Source: Phoebastria nigripes (lineage: Eukaryota > Chordata > Aves > Procellariiformes > Diomedeidae). Taken from it: a stretch of 64,000 nt of DNA. The translations under genes and the position numbers were made by a program. The notes below the pieces were generated by a model. It was not told the DNA's origin. It did no database searches and saw only the letters and a list, made by a program, of their open reading frames with translations. The stretch spans positions 250,054-314,053 of the forward strand of contig JAYKAV010003358.1 of NCBI GenBank assembly GCA_035582835.1. The letters are read 5' to 3'. This document shows, piece after piece, positions 52,685 through 64,000 of the stretch; position 1 is the first letter of the stretch, and each line of letters starts with the position of its first letter.

Positions 52685-52734
52685 CCACGACATTTCAGCA
52701 TTGCAAACAGCTCCTTGCACAAAGTGCATACACA

Positions 52735-52880
52735 AAAAGGTCACAGTCACATCTAAACTGGAAAATCTCTAAACTAAGGCACAGAGCTCTGAAGCTTCTT
52801 ATCCACAGTCCTACAGCAAACACACAACAGTGTTCAATGGAGAAGCCAATGCCCAAACTCTGTGTCCAGCTTGAAATCAT
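52735..52880 (-). mobile_element. Possible MIR-like fragment
   Basis: The plus strand has CTGGAAAATCTCTAAACTAA, then GGCACAGAGCTC, CACAGTCCTACAGCAAACA and ATGCCCAAACTCTGTGTCC. Their order resembles a diverged reverse-complement MIR head (usual words GGCACAGAGAGGTTAAG and GGTCACACAGCTAGTAAG). The divergence is high, so this call is tentative. Confidence 0.35.
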
Positions 52881-53825
52881 GAGACTTCCAAAAAAAAGTA
52901 CTGAACAAATGGATTAGGATCCCTCCCTTAATTGAGCCTGGCCAAAGAAATCAGATATTTGGCAATGGCTTTGCTGATTTTGTGCGTGCGTGTGTGTGTG
53001 CATGTGTATGTGAAGAGGAACAAGAAAACTCATTGCACAAATAAGGCACAGAAAATAAAGACAATCCCCGTTTGGTCATACTACCAGTGTGTGGAATTGT
53101 ATAACGTGCACTCAGAGGTCTCTGGAGACACACCGCTGTGATGGTGTGTGGACTGAATCCCTTCACTTGCCTCTCTTCAATCCATTGACAAAAAAGGTTT
53201 TGTCAATCCATAGGCTGTCAATTTAAATGAAACGCATAAAATTCACTCGTTGTGCCCAATTCACACCATAAGCTGTACAGGAGGAACCAGGACTCTAAAA
53301 CATGAAAGTGGATACAGCCCATCCTCACTCTACTTCTTGGAAAACCTATCACCCTTATTTAGAAGCAATGGGAATAAAAGGGGCATCAATGCTGGCAATG
53401 GACACACTGCTTTGCATTTATTTTGCTCCTGCTCTCTCTGAGAAGCATAGAGAATCTAATTCTTCATTAATCCCAATTTCCTTTAACTCTACAGCAGTTT
53501 CATTCCTTATTATTTCATTAGCACTGAGCATAACTGAAAATAAATGTTCTCTGACAGCTATATCATTAAATGAGGCCAGCTTACAAACCTGCTATAGCAG
53601 ATATGTCTGAACTCACTCCTCTGTATCTGAAGCTGAAGCATTTACCCCCCCTAGTCTCTGCTATGTGCTCTAAGCCACTTGCCTAGGACAGGGTACACAC
53701 AACCCATGCACTTTGGAATTGATTACTGATTTTGTTATATGCTGCTCTACCCCATCAAGGATCCTTTAGGGACCTTCTTCCTCCCTCCTCTACCATTACA
53801 AGAGGGGAATTATACATTGTCTTAC

Positions 53826-53988
53826 CTTAGTTTTCTTTTTCTTCATCCTGAGGACCCTTGATGCAATCTGGATGGTGGACAGCGTCTCAGCGTAGTTCCC
53901 CGCAGCGGCTGAAATGTGAGCTATCATTGTGGTGCGGCAGTTCATATTCCCCAAGGACTCCCGAAGCAACATGGTGAGCTTGCTGTCT
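53826..53988 (-). CDS. KIF26B: KIF26B last motor-domain exon
   Basis: The minus strand, after TTTTGCAG, completes an Arg codon with its first base and then encodes [40 protein letters not shown] and [14 protein letters not shown]. This is the final part of a kinesin motor fold: DSKLT--L starts the conserved alpha5/loop region and [13 protein letters not shown] is the alpha6 stretch (YEETLNTLKFA in conventional kinesins). SLGGN of active kinesins is SLGNM here, as in other KIF26 proteins, which are reported to lack ATPase activity. The basic KKKKTK run marks the neck. The 163 bp (1 + 54 codons) join the giant exon in frame. Earlier motor exons lie outside the window. Confidence 0.97.
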
Positions 53989-56900
53989 CTGCAAAATAAA
54001 ATGAATTAAGGCTACATTAGCGAGCAAGGTTTCACTTTGACCATCGTGATGTGACTTGGGTCTCAGCAAGATTTTTTCTCCTCTTTTTAATGGAATCCTA
54101 ATTAGTTTCCTTCCCCAGGTTTGCGCTATGCTGTGTCTGCAGCTGAGCATGCTGAAAGACCCTGGACTACAATTTAAACTTCTTTCCTCTTCCCAATTCC
54201 CCCTTTCTGTCTTCTTCTGGCCTCAGTTCTTCTGCACTGTTACCACTGCCAATACAGAGATGGCAGACCAGCGTTGGTCTGTTAAGGAGCCGCTGCAGCA
54301 AACATCAAACCGCTGCCCTTTTCCAGTGCACAGTGTGCAAGCAAACTCTGGCCCAGCTCTGGAGGACAGGAGGGTAGTGGATTAGATTAGAGGACCCAAA
54401 TTTTTTCTTGCCTTCTAGGGCACTGGGTAACTCAATAATAATAATAGTTAAATCACGGAAATTAATTTTGGATTATGCTGGTGAAATACAAAACAATCGA
54501 GCCTTAAGACTTCGCACAATTGTTCTTTCATATTAGATCTTTTCTTCCACTGAGGCGGAAATCAAATTTTCTGTTCTTGCCATTTACTCTCTTGTTCAGC
54601 ACAGGACAGCTTTTGAAATGCTGATGCCTTATTGTGGGGCTGTCTGTGACTGGACTAAGAATATGAATTTTAACAGCATAATGATGCATATATAACGCTT
54701 CTGTGGTGATCATCTAATCCTGTAGTCAGAAATGCACGATATAATTTTTAAAGAGAGCTTTAGCTACAAGGTGTACAGGTCAACTGGATGGTTAGTTGGG
54801 AAATGGCATCCTCTTGAAGAGAGCCTCTCCTACACTAAAGGTTGTGGATGATAGTTACATATGGCTGAAAGCAAAGACAGCAACAGCCTGCTATTTCCCT
54901 ATTGCTAAAGGAATTGCTTTCACTGTTGTAATGATAGCAATACCTTCAGTGGCTGGGGATCAGATTTTTGGGGCTAGTGTTCAATATCTGCTAATGACCT
55001 ATGGTGCATGTGTGCCTTTGTCATCCACTTAACATTTGTAGCTCACGGGAGTTCTGCATAAAGCTGCAACTGCTGGGAACTGAAGCTATGCCTACTGGAT
55101 GGGACTGACAAACACCAAAATTCTTGAACCTCTCTTTCTGATTGAGTAAACAACAGCATTTGGGATGCATATTTTGAATCATCTAGCAATAAGTCTGGGG
55201 ACCTCATAAATTGTGCTTCTCCTGAGATTTCCAGTACTTGCGATTTCAGCTAGGCTAGCAATACTGGAAGTAAAACATTTTTTGTTTCAGGATTTCTGCT
55301 TACATCTGCTCCAGACACATTGAAGACAGTCTGGTGTGTTTGAGAAGCAAACAAACATCCATAAAGACTATACTGAGACAGCCTTACTCATTTCACTTGT
55401 GACCTAAGGCTGCTTTGAATCCACAGATCCAGAGTTAATAGGCGGCTGTATCTCAGGTTAGTGGCCCTCCTTTCCATCAAGGAATAATTAAGATGTCAGA
55501 TTTTGTACATCAGTTACTGCCACTCGGAAATTATTAACATCTGCACAGAAATCAATAACAAGCCTTTCATTTGCTAGTGCTTCTATCATAGCAAAACATG
55601 AGATGACAGGGGAAAGGGCAAAAGAATACATTCTGAACATGTCGGTCTCCTGAGAATACATAACCCATGCAGCCAGCATCAGCACACTGCGGCGTGGCTC
55701 TCCTAGAGGTATATGCATTATGAATATAAAATAATCTGTGCCATCTGCCTTGTACTGAAATACACACTTGCAAGAAGAATGACGATACAGAGGAAATACC
55801 TATTCTATAATTCAAATGATCCTCTGACATATATCAGATAGGAACTAAAGGGCAAATTTGTTTAGGATTAAAGCCTGAAACCTAGCAGCAAAAAAGCCCA
55901 GCCAAGACTGATTTCTAATTTCAGAGTTTGCTCATTCAGCACAGTCTGCACCTTGACTATCAACTTCACTCTGCACCCAGACAAAATAACTAGTCTCATG
56001 TCACTATTGTACACTGAAAAATAAAATAAAGAGGAAGAAATTTGCTAAACACAGATTTTTGTCAGTTCTGGACATTGTCATAAGACAAGTTCATCTGTTC
56101 AAGGTTCACTGATCTCTCACAATAGCACCTACTAACTTCTAAAGTAAAGAAAGAAAATCAAAGAGAACATAACAACACAAAAATGTGTGGCTTAATTTTT
56201 AACTCACCCTATCCTCATCAAGTAAAATATTGGTAAAATATTTTGGATGTCTCACTGAAATTTGCTTGACAGACAGCGTGAGACACAAAGTAGATGCTTT
56301 GTTCTTCTGAATGCTGACATGGCATTTCTGCCTGAAAAAAAGAAAGGCTCTGAATTGTTTCATTAGGTGATTCATGAGCTGGTATTTGCAAAAGCAAAAT
56401 TTCCTGTGAAAGCAGAAGTTTTACAAAAAGAAGGACTGCACTTCTGCACTGGAAGAGCTTTGAGAAGGAAGACCTTTGTTGATCTTCTGGCTGTGCAAAC
56501 TAAACTAAGACACAGGAAATTTTGAAGAAGCTCATAGAAGGGCTGCTGCTCCTGGATGCATGTTGCTCATTGTATTAAGCAGAGGCTGGCTTGCAGAAGG
56601 TCCCAGATTTCTCATAGCAGCATAGTGAAATGCACCAATGTCTTTATAGGAAATGGGAGATCTTCAGGAATGCTAATGGTCCATTTCTATTCTGCTCCAA
56701 GAGCAATAAAATGATATGCCAGAGCAGCACGATGACCCCATTTTATATGCCTGTCTTCATTTTAAATATATTTCTATCCCATCCACTAATGTTTTTATAG
56801 TTTAGGAAATTTACCATAACCCATCATGAATATGGGGATATAATACACAGAGAACAATGAAAGTGGCGTCAGGATACCACACTTCAGACTCCAAAGCCTG

Positions 56901-59900
56901 TATATCAGTAAGTCAATTCCGCAGCCTTTTCAGTACTTAAAAGTTACCTCATTTCTCTAACTGCATCACTTGGTCTAATAAAATACATTACCCTTACTTG
57001 TAAACCTTTTCTTCCCTAACTCCTTAGATCATCACGGCTACAGCAAAATACTACTAAATACTATTCATACATCCCACACAAGTAAAACCCTAAAGTAACA
57101 TATACAAAGCACTATCTCTGGAAAAGTCCAGAGGCAAGAGCCCTGGGGGCAGGAAACTAAACTCAGATGTCTCTAGGAAGTATGTCAGCAGGTATGGTAC
57201 AGAGGATCCAGAGAGGAAGAACTGTGCAGATTGCCAGGCAGAAAGCTCCAGTTCGTTCCATGGAGTAGCAGTCCTCCACATGGAGAGGAGCTCTCTCTTC
57301 TCCATGCTGCTCCCTTACCTGCTCCGTATTTCCACCCTCTCACATTACAGCAGCTACTGGAGGACTTATAGTGCTATTTTCTGAATCTTTCAATAGTTAC
57401 CATAAGGAAACCTAGCAGGTATTAAACCTCCCCAAAAGAGAGATGTGGTAGTGCTGCAGTGAGCACAGTATTCTCTATTTTTTCTCTTCTGAGACTTCAC
57501 CATGCAAACTGGGATCAGTGTAAATTAGTCCTTTCACTTGCTCAGTAAGAAGGAAAAAAGTACATCTTCATGCTCCTCTTATACATATATGTATTTTCCT
57601 TCCTCATGAATGATTAATTATACTCAGATTCAAACAATACAGAATCTTACANTGAAGAATGAAGTACTCAAGATCATGATACGTTTCCTTGGACATTGCA
57701 TAAATCCCACTTGCCTATGTGCATTAAGTCAAAGTCCTTAATTTCATGACTGGATACTATTTTTCCACTAGACCTCTGCCTCAATCACTGCACAGGATAA
57801 ACAGTGCTCACTGAACAAGAAGTTATTCAGTCTTTCATTTAATCCTTGCCTTTTAATGTGCGGACTTGTGCCTTATCTACTGTTAGGACTATACAAACTC
57901 AGCTCTGAATCCAGAATGACTGATTTCTTCAAAGGTTCTTTTTTTTTTTTTTCCTGTGGAGCTCATCAATGCAGTATCTGATGAATGCCTCTGAGGTGAC
58001 GTATATAATCCTCTGGTAATACCTGCAGCATTGAAGACTTCACTAAGTATAGGTGTTTGATGTGAAGCACTGATCTTTCAGAGTACCGAGCATTATATAG
58101 TCTTTTATATTCAGCGTACAGCTAACTTTGACTTCTCTTGCAGAGAAAATGGGGCAGCTGGTTCTCAATCTGGGTACCCAGAAAGCCAGGAACATACAAT
58201 TAACAGCCCAACTAAAAATTTTAGGAATGCATTGGCAGAGCCAGTTCTGAAGGTGGTACCGGCTCTCTGCAGAATACCTCCCTTCTCTTCCACAGCCCTC
58301 GGTCCCATTTTCCATATGCCTTCCAACTTCTGCTACAAATTAGGGAAGGAATTTATTGACAATGGCCACATCACTGTACAGTCCTGATTCATCTCTAAAG
58401 CAGGTCCTTTATCTGCTTTGAAAAAGATGATGATTCGGGGAGGGAGGGGTGGAATCCTGCAAAGACAACACAATATATAGCCCATGGGCCCAAGGTAAGT
58501 TTGCCAGGACAACCTTTATTTTGACATTTCCTGCCCCTGTAGTGATTGATTTCACAATCTGAATGCTCTTGTTATACATATTTTATGTAATTTCATGTGG
58601 ATTTGTGTTTACACTTCAATGAGACATCAGCAAGCCTGGAACCTTTCCATTATGTATTAAAAAGCCTCAGTTGCTGAACTAGCCAACTAGCTGGCAGCTG
58701 GCTGCCACCTTTTGTATGGACAAGCAATAGAGAAGGAGGACATGACTCTCAATTTACCATGAGGTTTTGCTAGTATTTGCTGCCTGTAGAAAAACAGTGA
58801 GATTCATGAGCATCACAATCCTTTCCTGTGCTGTAGGAGAGCTGTGCTCTCATGTGTTCACATCCTTTTTGCCATGCTCTTCTCTCATCAGACAATCCTG
58901 TTCTCGTCTATCAGCGTCTATCCTGGCCTTTCCTCATCCAACCTTCTTACTTGTTCTCATTCCCATACCATGATCCTCACCCCCAGCTCCTCACCTAAAC
59001 AGCCCAGCAGAGCTCCGTTTCATCCTGCTGTGGTCTAACCAGCTACACCAGACTTCACCAGTCTCCAGCATCACTGCTAGACACTCTCCCAGTACTAATC
59101 TCTTTCCTCACCTCTTGCTCCCACTAANGTCCTCCACTGTCACTGCCTGACCTCCAGGGCCCCTCTCCCCACTCGAGTCCCCCCAGCTGCTCACTGATAC
59201 CTAGCAGAGGAACCCCATAACCCCACCATAATTTGGCATGGCTGACTGCATCATGCTGCCCAGGTGAGGCGCAGGCCAGGGTGAGGGGGCATAGCATGGG
59301 CAGTGCCGTCCTGGATCTTCCTCTGTCAGGTCCTTTAGCTTTACAAGAATCCGTGCAAGCAATGTGTTTGAAGTGAGCTACACAGAAAAGAGGCAAATGG
59401 TAATTGCTTTTGTTTAGGGCTGCAAAATAGAATTCATGAATAGAAAATGAAGCAATAAGAATAAATATTACGCTCAGGAAATTCGCAGGAGTTTTCGTTG
59501 CCCAGCATCTCATTCTCTATATGGGAGAGGCAAACACAGGACTGTTCCACAAAAGGAGGGAATACTGGAGAGGAAGATCCAGCTAAAGTCTTAGAATAAT
59601 GATTTTTCTGTGGAATTATTTAACCAATTATATTATATGCTTTGTTTTGTTTTTTTTTTCCCCCACCTTAATAACAAATATTTTCTTTGTCTTCCCTTTC
59701 CTCTCACCCCACTACTATGAGGATTTTGGCTATTCAGTCACGACAGCAGCACCATCAGGAATAGAAATAATAACACTCCACAAGGGATACAATACAGTAT
59801 TATAACTAAGCTTTAGGACGTGCAAGGGTGTGTGTTTGTGCTCTCTATTAATCACATACCTTAGTGTCTTCCTAGGCACTTGGCCAAAAGGAGAAAGTTG

Positions 59901-62219
59901 TCAACTCCCTCAAGGTGTTATTGTTACAGGATCAGATGATGTATGCCCTGAGGTGTCTTGTAATCTAATTATTTATAGAGGTTTGTCAAAGGAAAAATCT
60001 CAGTAACTATGGCAGTTATTTTTGATCATGAAGTCTTAACTCTGCTCCCTTGTGTTGATGCACTGCTTTATTCATTGTAATAAATGCCTGCATAACAAGG
60101 GAACTACATAAATACTCCATTTGGTTTTGGCTCTTATTGCATGGAAATAATCTCTACAGAGGACAGTTTATAGCTTAAAAGGCACAAACTCAATAGCGGA
60201 TGTTACAGGTGTGTAACAGCTGAGTTCATGATGAACCAGTATAGTTTGCTTAGCTACGTCTTTCCTTTCTGTTAATGATTTTGATAGAGGGAGAGAGGAA
60301 ATGGGAGCAATGTGTGTAGGCACCAGCAAAATGAGGCCAGGTGGAGTGATAAAGCCCTCGGTGGTTCAGCCATGTAAGCCTGGCTTTGTTAGCAGAACGA
60401 AACAAGGCAGTTGAAGAAAGATGGGTAACGTGTTGGACCTTTAACCTGGGGAATCCTTCACCTGGTGAAATGAGGCATTGGGGAAATAATGAACTTGTTC
60501 CAGGTGGAAGCTGAATAGCCTTAAAGGGAAAATTAAGCAAAGTGGAAAACTCCACTGCCACTGCAGTTAGTTATCTTGTATGAAGTACACTAGAACAACC
60601 CAGAAAGCTGTGTTCACTGCACAGGGGAAGGGGGAGCCAGCTGAAAGGACTACACTGAGGAGATACTGTGTTCAGGTTCATGTACTGGGAAAATCACGAT
60701 CACATCTGGAAGGGATGTGACACTGCAGCAGTCAAGAGCAGGAGAAAGGTGGTGTTGCAGCCAAGTATGGGATAACAGGGACTTATACTTGAATTCTAGT
60801 ATTACAAAATGTATATAAAATGTAGGGGGTTCCCCCCTATAATTCATGCCTTTAAGAGCCTAACTATGCAAATTTCATATTGCAGAACAATCCTTGTGCC
60901 TGTGACAACACATGAGCCTGTGGCAGATGCACAAAATAGCATCTTTTGTTTCTTTTCACCAAAGACAGAAAAGAAAATTAATGACAGAAGGACAGAGTCC
61001 CAATAGCTCCAGCTACTCTGACTCCTTGAAACAGGTTGTCCCTCTCACCATAAAAAGGGCTCATTCAAGAGCTGTAGCTTTTGTGTAAAAGTTGCTCCCA
61101 AAGCTGATGAAACTTGTCTACAAAACAGCCAAGGAGTATGTTATCCAAAAATGACATAAAACGCCCAATTCTTTGGAGGTCCTGCTGACTGATCTTACCA
61201 ATTCAAGCTTATCCATAGTAGAACTATCTCACAATAAAGCAGTCGCTATCACACCCCAGCTCCACTTTTACCTACGTATTAAAGAGCGCATGGTTTCTGA
61301 CATTGCCAGCCCAGGTCTGAGCTGCACACTGCTACATTAGCCCTGGGGAAGCACAGAGAAAGATGGGCCTTCCATCTTCTCATTTCTGCCTGGTGCCATT
61401 GCAGTCCTCGCAGTCTTTGCCCCAGCTACTTGAATTTACGTGGTTTTGTTCAGGTGCACTTTGGCAATATCAAACTGAAGACGTAAACCCTTATTTACAG
61501 GTCAACGTGTTACTCCAATGAGACCTCAGAGATCCAGGTGTACTTTAAAGTCACAGCAAGAGCAAATGTTGGGGAGGAGGAGGTGGTTGGGAGGGCAGCT
61601 CTGCTGTAGACCAGTGACAGTTTCGAAGAGAGGACTGCACTGAAAATGGACAAAATGATCCCTCTCCCCTTTGTACTCCAACTCTCAGCACAGAGCCAAA
61701 CATCATTCACAAGCAACCATTAAAAACACACAAACAAAGCTCAAAGATAATCAAAAAGGAAAAGGATCCTAGTGGTCTGTCTCATTACAGTGCCAGCTCC
61801 TAATAAATTCTAGCTGAAAAACAGAAGCTCAATTAATCCAGGGAGCTAATTAGGCTCAGCAACTATATGTTGGAGTTAAAGCCAGATTCTCCAAAACCAG
61901 CAATGCCACTGATTAAGAAAACCTGTGCAGTAAATAGACTGTGATTTAAAGAAAAAAATCCCCACAGTTAAACCCAATAATGATCCAGATTTTAAATAAT
62001 TTAAGGACTCTGCATGTGGCCAGGCTCTGTGCTAACTTCTACCAAGGTACACTCACAAAGGGAAGGAAAAAGCCTTCCCTCCCCCCATACACCTCCTTGT
62101 TTGGCTCCCTTACTTGGAAGCATTATGGCAACCACAAGTTTGGCTCAGCTTATCTCTATGAAGCCATTTGGTTGCTTTATATGAGAAAGCAACAGTCGTA
62201 TCTCTGCCGAATAGCACCT

Positions 62220-63110
62220 GGAGCAGCTTAGGAGCCTGCCTGCCTCTCCTCTGGGCTGCCTGAGCCCTGGCAGCACAGCGGGAGCGCTGGGAAGGGAAGG
62301 GGTGGAGAGTGGCTGGCCAGCGCCTNTGCCTATAGGGCAGCGATAGGGGAAAACACATAGCAAGAAAGAAGCATGAGGAAACATCCGCTGACAATCTGCT
62401 GAGGACACGTTCTGGAAACCACCTTCAAGCCAGCCCCTCTGGTGGCTAATATTGGCGCGAGCACAGCAAAGAGACACCCAGCGAGGCATTTCCAACACCC
62501 CTCCATCAGCATGAAGAGTGGGATCCGCTCCCGTTGCTCAGCGTCTTTGCTTGCAGCGCTGCTGCCCCCAGCTCCCACCGCCTTCACAGGGTCAAGCAGT
62601 AGCTTGCAGGATTGGGCCCTTTGGGACAGGCTGCTATTTTTGAGCATGGCTGATTAAAGCGAACCTCTCCACTCTGCATTCAAGAGGCTAAGCAAAGGCA
62701 TCGTTTTTCAGAAGGCTTCAGCTCCCTGCAGCTCAGCTGCTGCCAGTGTCATCGGCTGGGGTCACACATGCTGAAGAGCCACCGTTGGTGACAGCCCCTG
62801 CAGACAGGGCAGGGCAGCAGCCACCTCAACTCCCCTTTCAGCGCAAACAAGCACCTGCCTAGGAGACTGGCACGACTCTTGTGTTACGCGCGCCCCAGGC
62901 AGCTAGGTGACCATTTCAGCTGCCTCCCTGGTGAATATAGCATGGCAATTTGGAGGGGGGACAGAAAGGCTGCTCGCTGTCGCTCCGAGCACTCCCGCAC
63001 TGCCCAGCTGGAGGCAGCCCGTTGCTGCGTGTGCAGTGGCACCTATGAGCCTGAGCAGCAAGCAACAGCGCTTTGCCCTTTGCTTGCAAGGAGTATTATG
63101 ATTCATATGT
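62220..63110. other. GC- and CpG-enriched intronic patch
   Basis: CpG dinucleotides (for example in ATTGGCGCGAGC and TTACGCGCGCCCC) are visibly denser here than in the flanks. The density is below that of a classic CpG island. Open frames on both strands reflect base composition. It could be an intronic regulatory element or alternative promoter, but nothing in the sequence proves that. Confidence 0.4.
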
Positions 63111-63164
63111 ACAGAGAGTGGAATACCAGGGTTATTTCCTCAAATGAAAATTAACTTCAAATGT

Positions 63165-63420
63165 TTGTAATTGATCCATGAATATTCATGATCTTTTGGG
63201 AGGATTTCATAATTACTTCATTCTGGTTAGGCTCATTTGATCTGCAGTAGCGACAGCAGTAGTTTACACTCCTTCATCAAGATGCCAACGATTTGGCAGC
63301 ATGACCTTCCCAGTTTCCTGTGCTGGAGAGCAGCTCTAGTTATCCTAATTGCAATCCCAAATGGAGTGGTACCTGAAAATAAATTGACTGCTGTTCAGTT
63401 TTAGAAACCACTCCACTTGG
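63165..63420. other. Candidate conserved non-coding block with palindrome
   Basis: A perfect 14-bp palindrome CATGAATATTCATG sits at 63177-63190, followed by unique sequence rich in TAATT, ATTTGA and similar homeodomain/POU-like words. The identification as conserved is a guess from appearance and cannot be checked here. Confidence 0.3.
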
Positions 63421-63903
63421 CACTGCTACTAGCGTAAATAGATGATATCTCCAGGAAACTGGGAAGGTCACTCTGCAAAATACTTNGCATTTTGATAAGT
63501 AAGATTTTATATGCTGACCTCCTAGAGCCTTCAGCTCACAGCATCATAGCAGGGGCCAGTGAAAGTGCACACACTCCTGTGCAGAAAGGAAAAAAAGAAA
63601 AAAGAAGGCAGACTTTGGCTGTCGTTAATATTATGAAAATGATACAATTCATCTATGCCACTCACTAGACGTATTCCCAAAGAAAGACAGGCTTAAGAGC
63701 TCATACTGCCTATGCACCTGCACGCAGGCTTGCCTCATCAGCGCCAGCAATAAACTTCTAGCCTGTTGGCCAATTTGAAGAGACATTGAGAAAATAATAT
63801 AAAAGCCTCAAAGATAAGTCACTGTAAATGCTCTGAGAATTGATGGCTGGGTGGATGGAGAGAAATCTTATTTGTGCTCCCACAGAAATAAGACTGAAAC
63901 TCC

Positions 63904-64000
63904 TTAGAATCATAGAATCATTAAGGTTGGAAAAGACCTCTAAGATCATCAAGTCCAACCGTCAACCCAACACCACCATGCCCACTAAACCATGTCCCCA
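63904..64000 (-). mobile_element. CR1 LINE 3' end (runs off the window)
   Basis: The plus strand has TAGAATCATAGAATCATTAA, then GGTTGGAAAAGACCTCTAAG and ATCATCAAGTCCAACC. This is the reverse complement of the standard CR1 3' end, including the ATTCTATG octamer repeats that terminate CR1 elements. The element is therefore on the minus strand with its 3' end near 63904, and its body continues past 64000. The close match to consensus suggests a younger copy than the one near 2.5 kb. CR1 is the dominant avian LINE, which supports a bird source. Confidence 0.95.

Larger units (their letters stand above)
52660..53825 (-). other. KIF26B: KIF26B intron before the giant exon
   Basis: This 1.17-kb intron has a GTAAG donor at 53825 and a TTGCAG acceptor at 52660. 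It contains a (GA)8 microsatellite next to the acceptor, a MIR-like fragment and a short TG-rich run at 52982-53011. Confidence 0.9.
53989..64000 (-). other. KIF26B: KIF26B intron within the motor domain (partial, over 10 kb)
   Basis: No exon carrying the preceding motor segment (expected to end near NGSKHIPYR) is visible on the minus strand, so the intron continues beyond the right edge. Contents are mostly AT-rich unique DNA, a T14 run at 57939-57952, a more GC- and CpG-rich patch at 62220-63110, a palindrome-bearing block at 63165-63420, and a CR1 3' end at the border. Open frames here are short and unrecognised. Confidence 0.8.

Noticed and set aside
54056..54385. 109-codon plus-strand open frame next to the motor exon
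   Set aside because: It lies in the intron, antisense to the gene, with no recognisable protein features.
59124..59513. 129-codon minus-strand open frame in the KIF26B intron
   Set aside because: It does not match kinesin motor sequence and has no splice-site context, so it is not the missing upstream exon.
61510..61716. Minus-strand frame with SKLSLVYSRAALPTTSSS, considered as a kinesin motor exon
   Set aside because: It does not align with the expected KIF26B segment preceding RDSKLT and lacks proper acceptor and donor sites in frame.
1..64000. CRISPR arrays, operons, phage or integrated viral genes, tRNA or rRNA genes
   Set aside because: None found by eye on either strand; the window has vertebrate intron-exon structure. 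Small RNA genes could still escape visual inspection.

Overview
This is a 64 kb piece of a bird nuclear genome (draft quality, with about 55 isolated single N bases). Three things point to a bird. The last 97 bases match the 3' end of a CR1 retrotransposon in reverse complement. A second, degenerate CR1 reverse-transcriptase fragment lies near 2.5 kb. Two vertebrate genes sit tail to tail in the order also known from human chromosome 1q44. The window is typical vertebrate DNA: a few short exons in long AT-rich introns and intergenic sequence. There are no operons, CRISPR arrays or prokaryotic features. I identified genes from remembered protein families, not from a search.

Layout. Positions 1 to about 13.7 kb hold the 3' end of SMYD3 (plus strand), a SET/MYND-domain lysine methyltransferase. 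They contain its last two coding exons (6139-6247 and 13005-13106), a short 3' UTR and a poly(A) signal at 13700. The intron between these exons has a GC rather than GT donor. From about 13.7 to 31.4 kb is intergenic sequence in which I find no convincing gene, only low-complexity tracts, a small minisatellite and an ambiguous overlapping-ORF patch at 15.1-15.65 kb.

From about 31.4 kb to the end of the window lies the 3' part of KIF26B (minus strand), an atypical kinesin. Read in gene order from high to low coordinates it has: the last motor-domain exon (53988-53826), one very large exon of 3430 bp (52659-49230) coding for the Ser/Pro-rich middle and tail, then three short C-terminal exons (35796-35594, 34206-34056 and 32211-32063, ending at TAA). 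All five exons join in frame across canonical GT-AG introns and give 1364 complete residues plus one split codon, about two thirds of the protein. The rest of the motor and N-terminus lies beyond the right edge, upstream of an intron longer than 10 kb that fills 53989-64000.

Repeats inside the KIF26B introns include at least one good MIR-type SINE (45.0-45.2 kb), two weaker MIR-like copies, a CA repeat, and a (GA)n tract that forms the polypyrimidine tract of the giant exon's acceptor. I found no evidence of an undescribed multi-gene system. The most useful leads are the GC-AG intron of SMYD3, the microsatellite splice acceptor of KIF26B, the 3' UTR inverted repeat in SMYD3 and the non-coding blocks worth testing for conservation.
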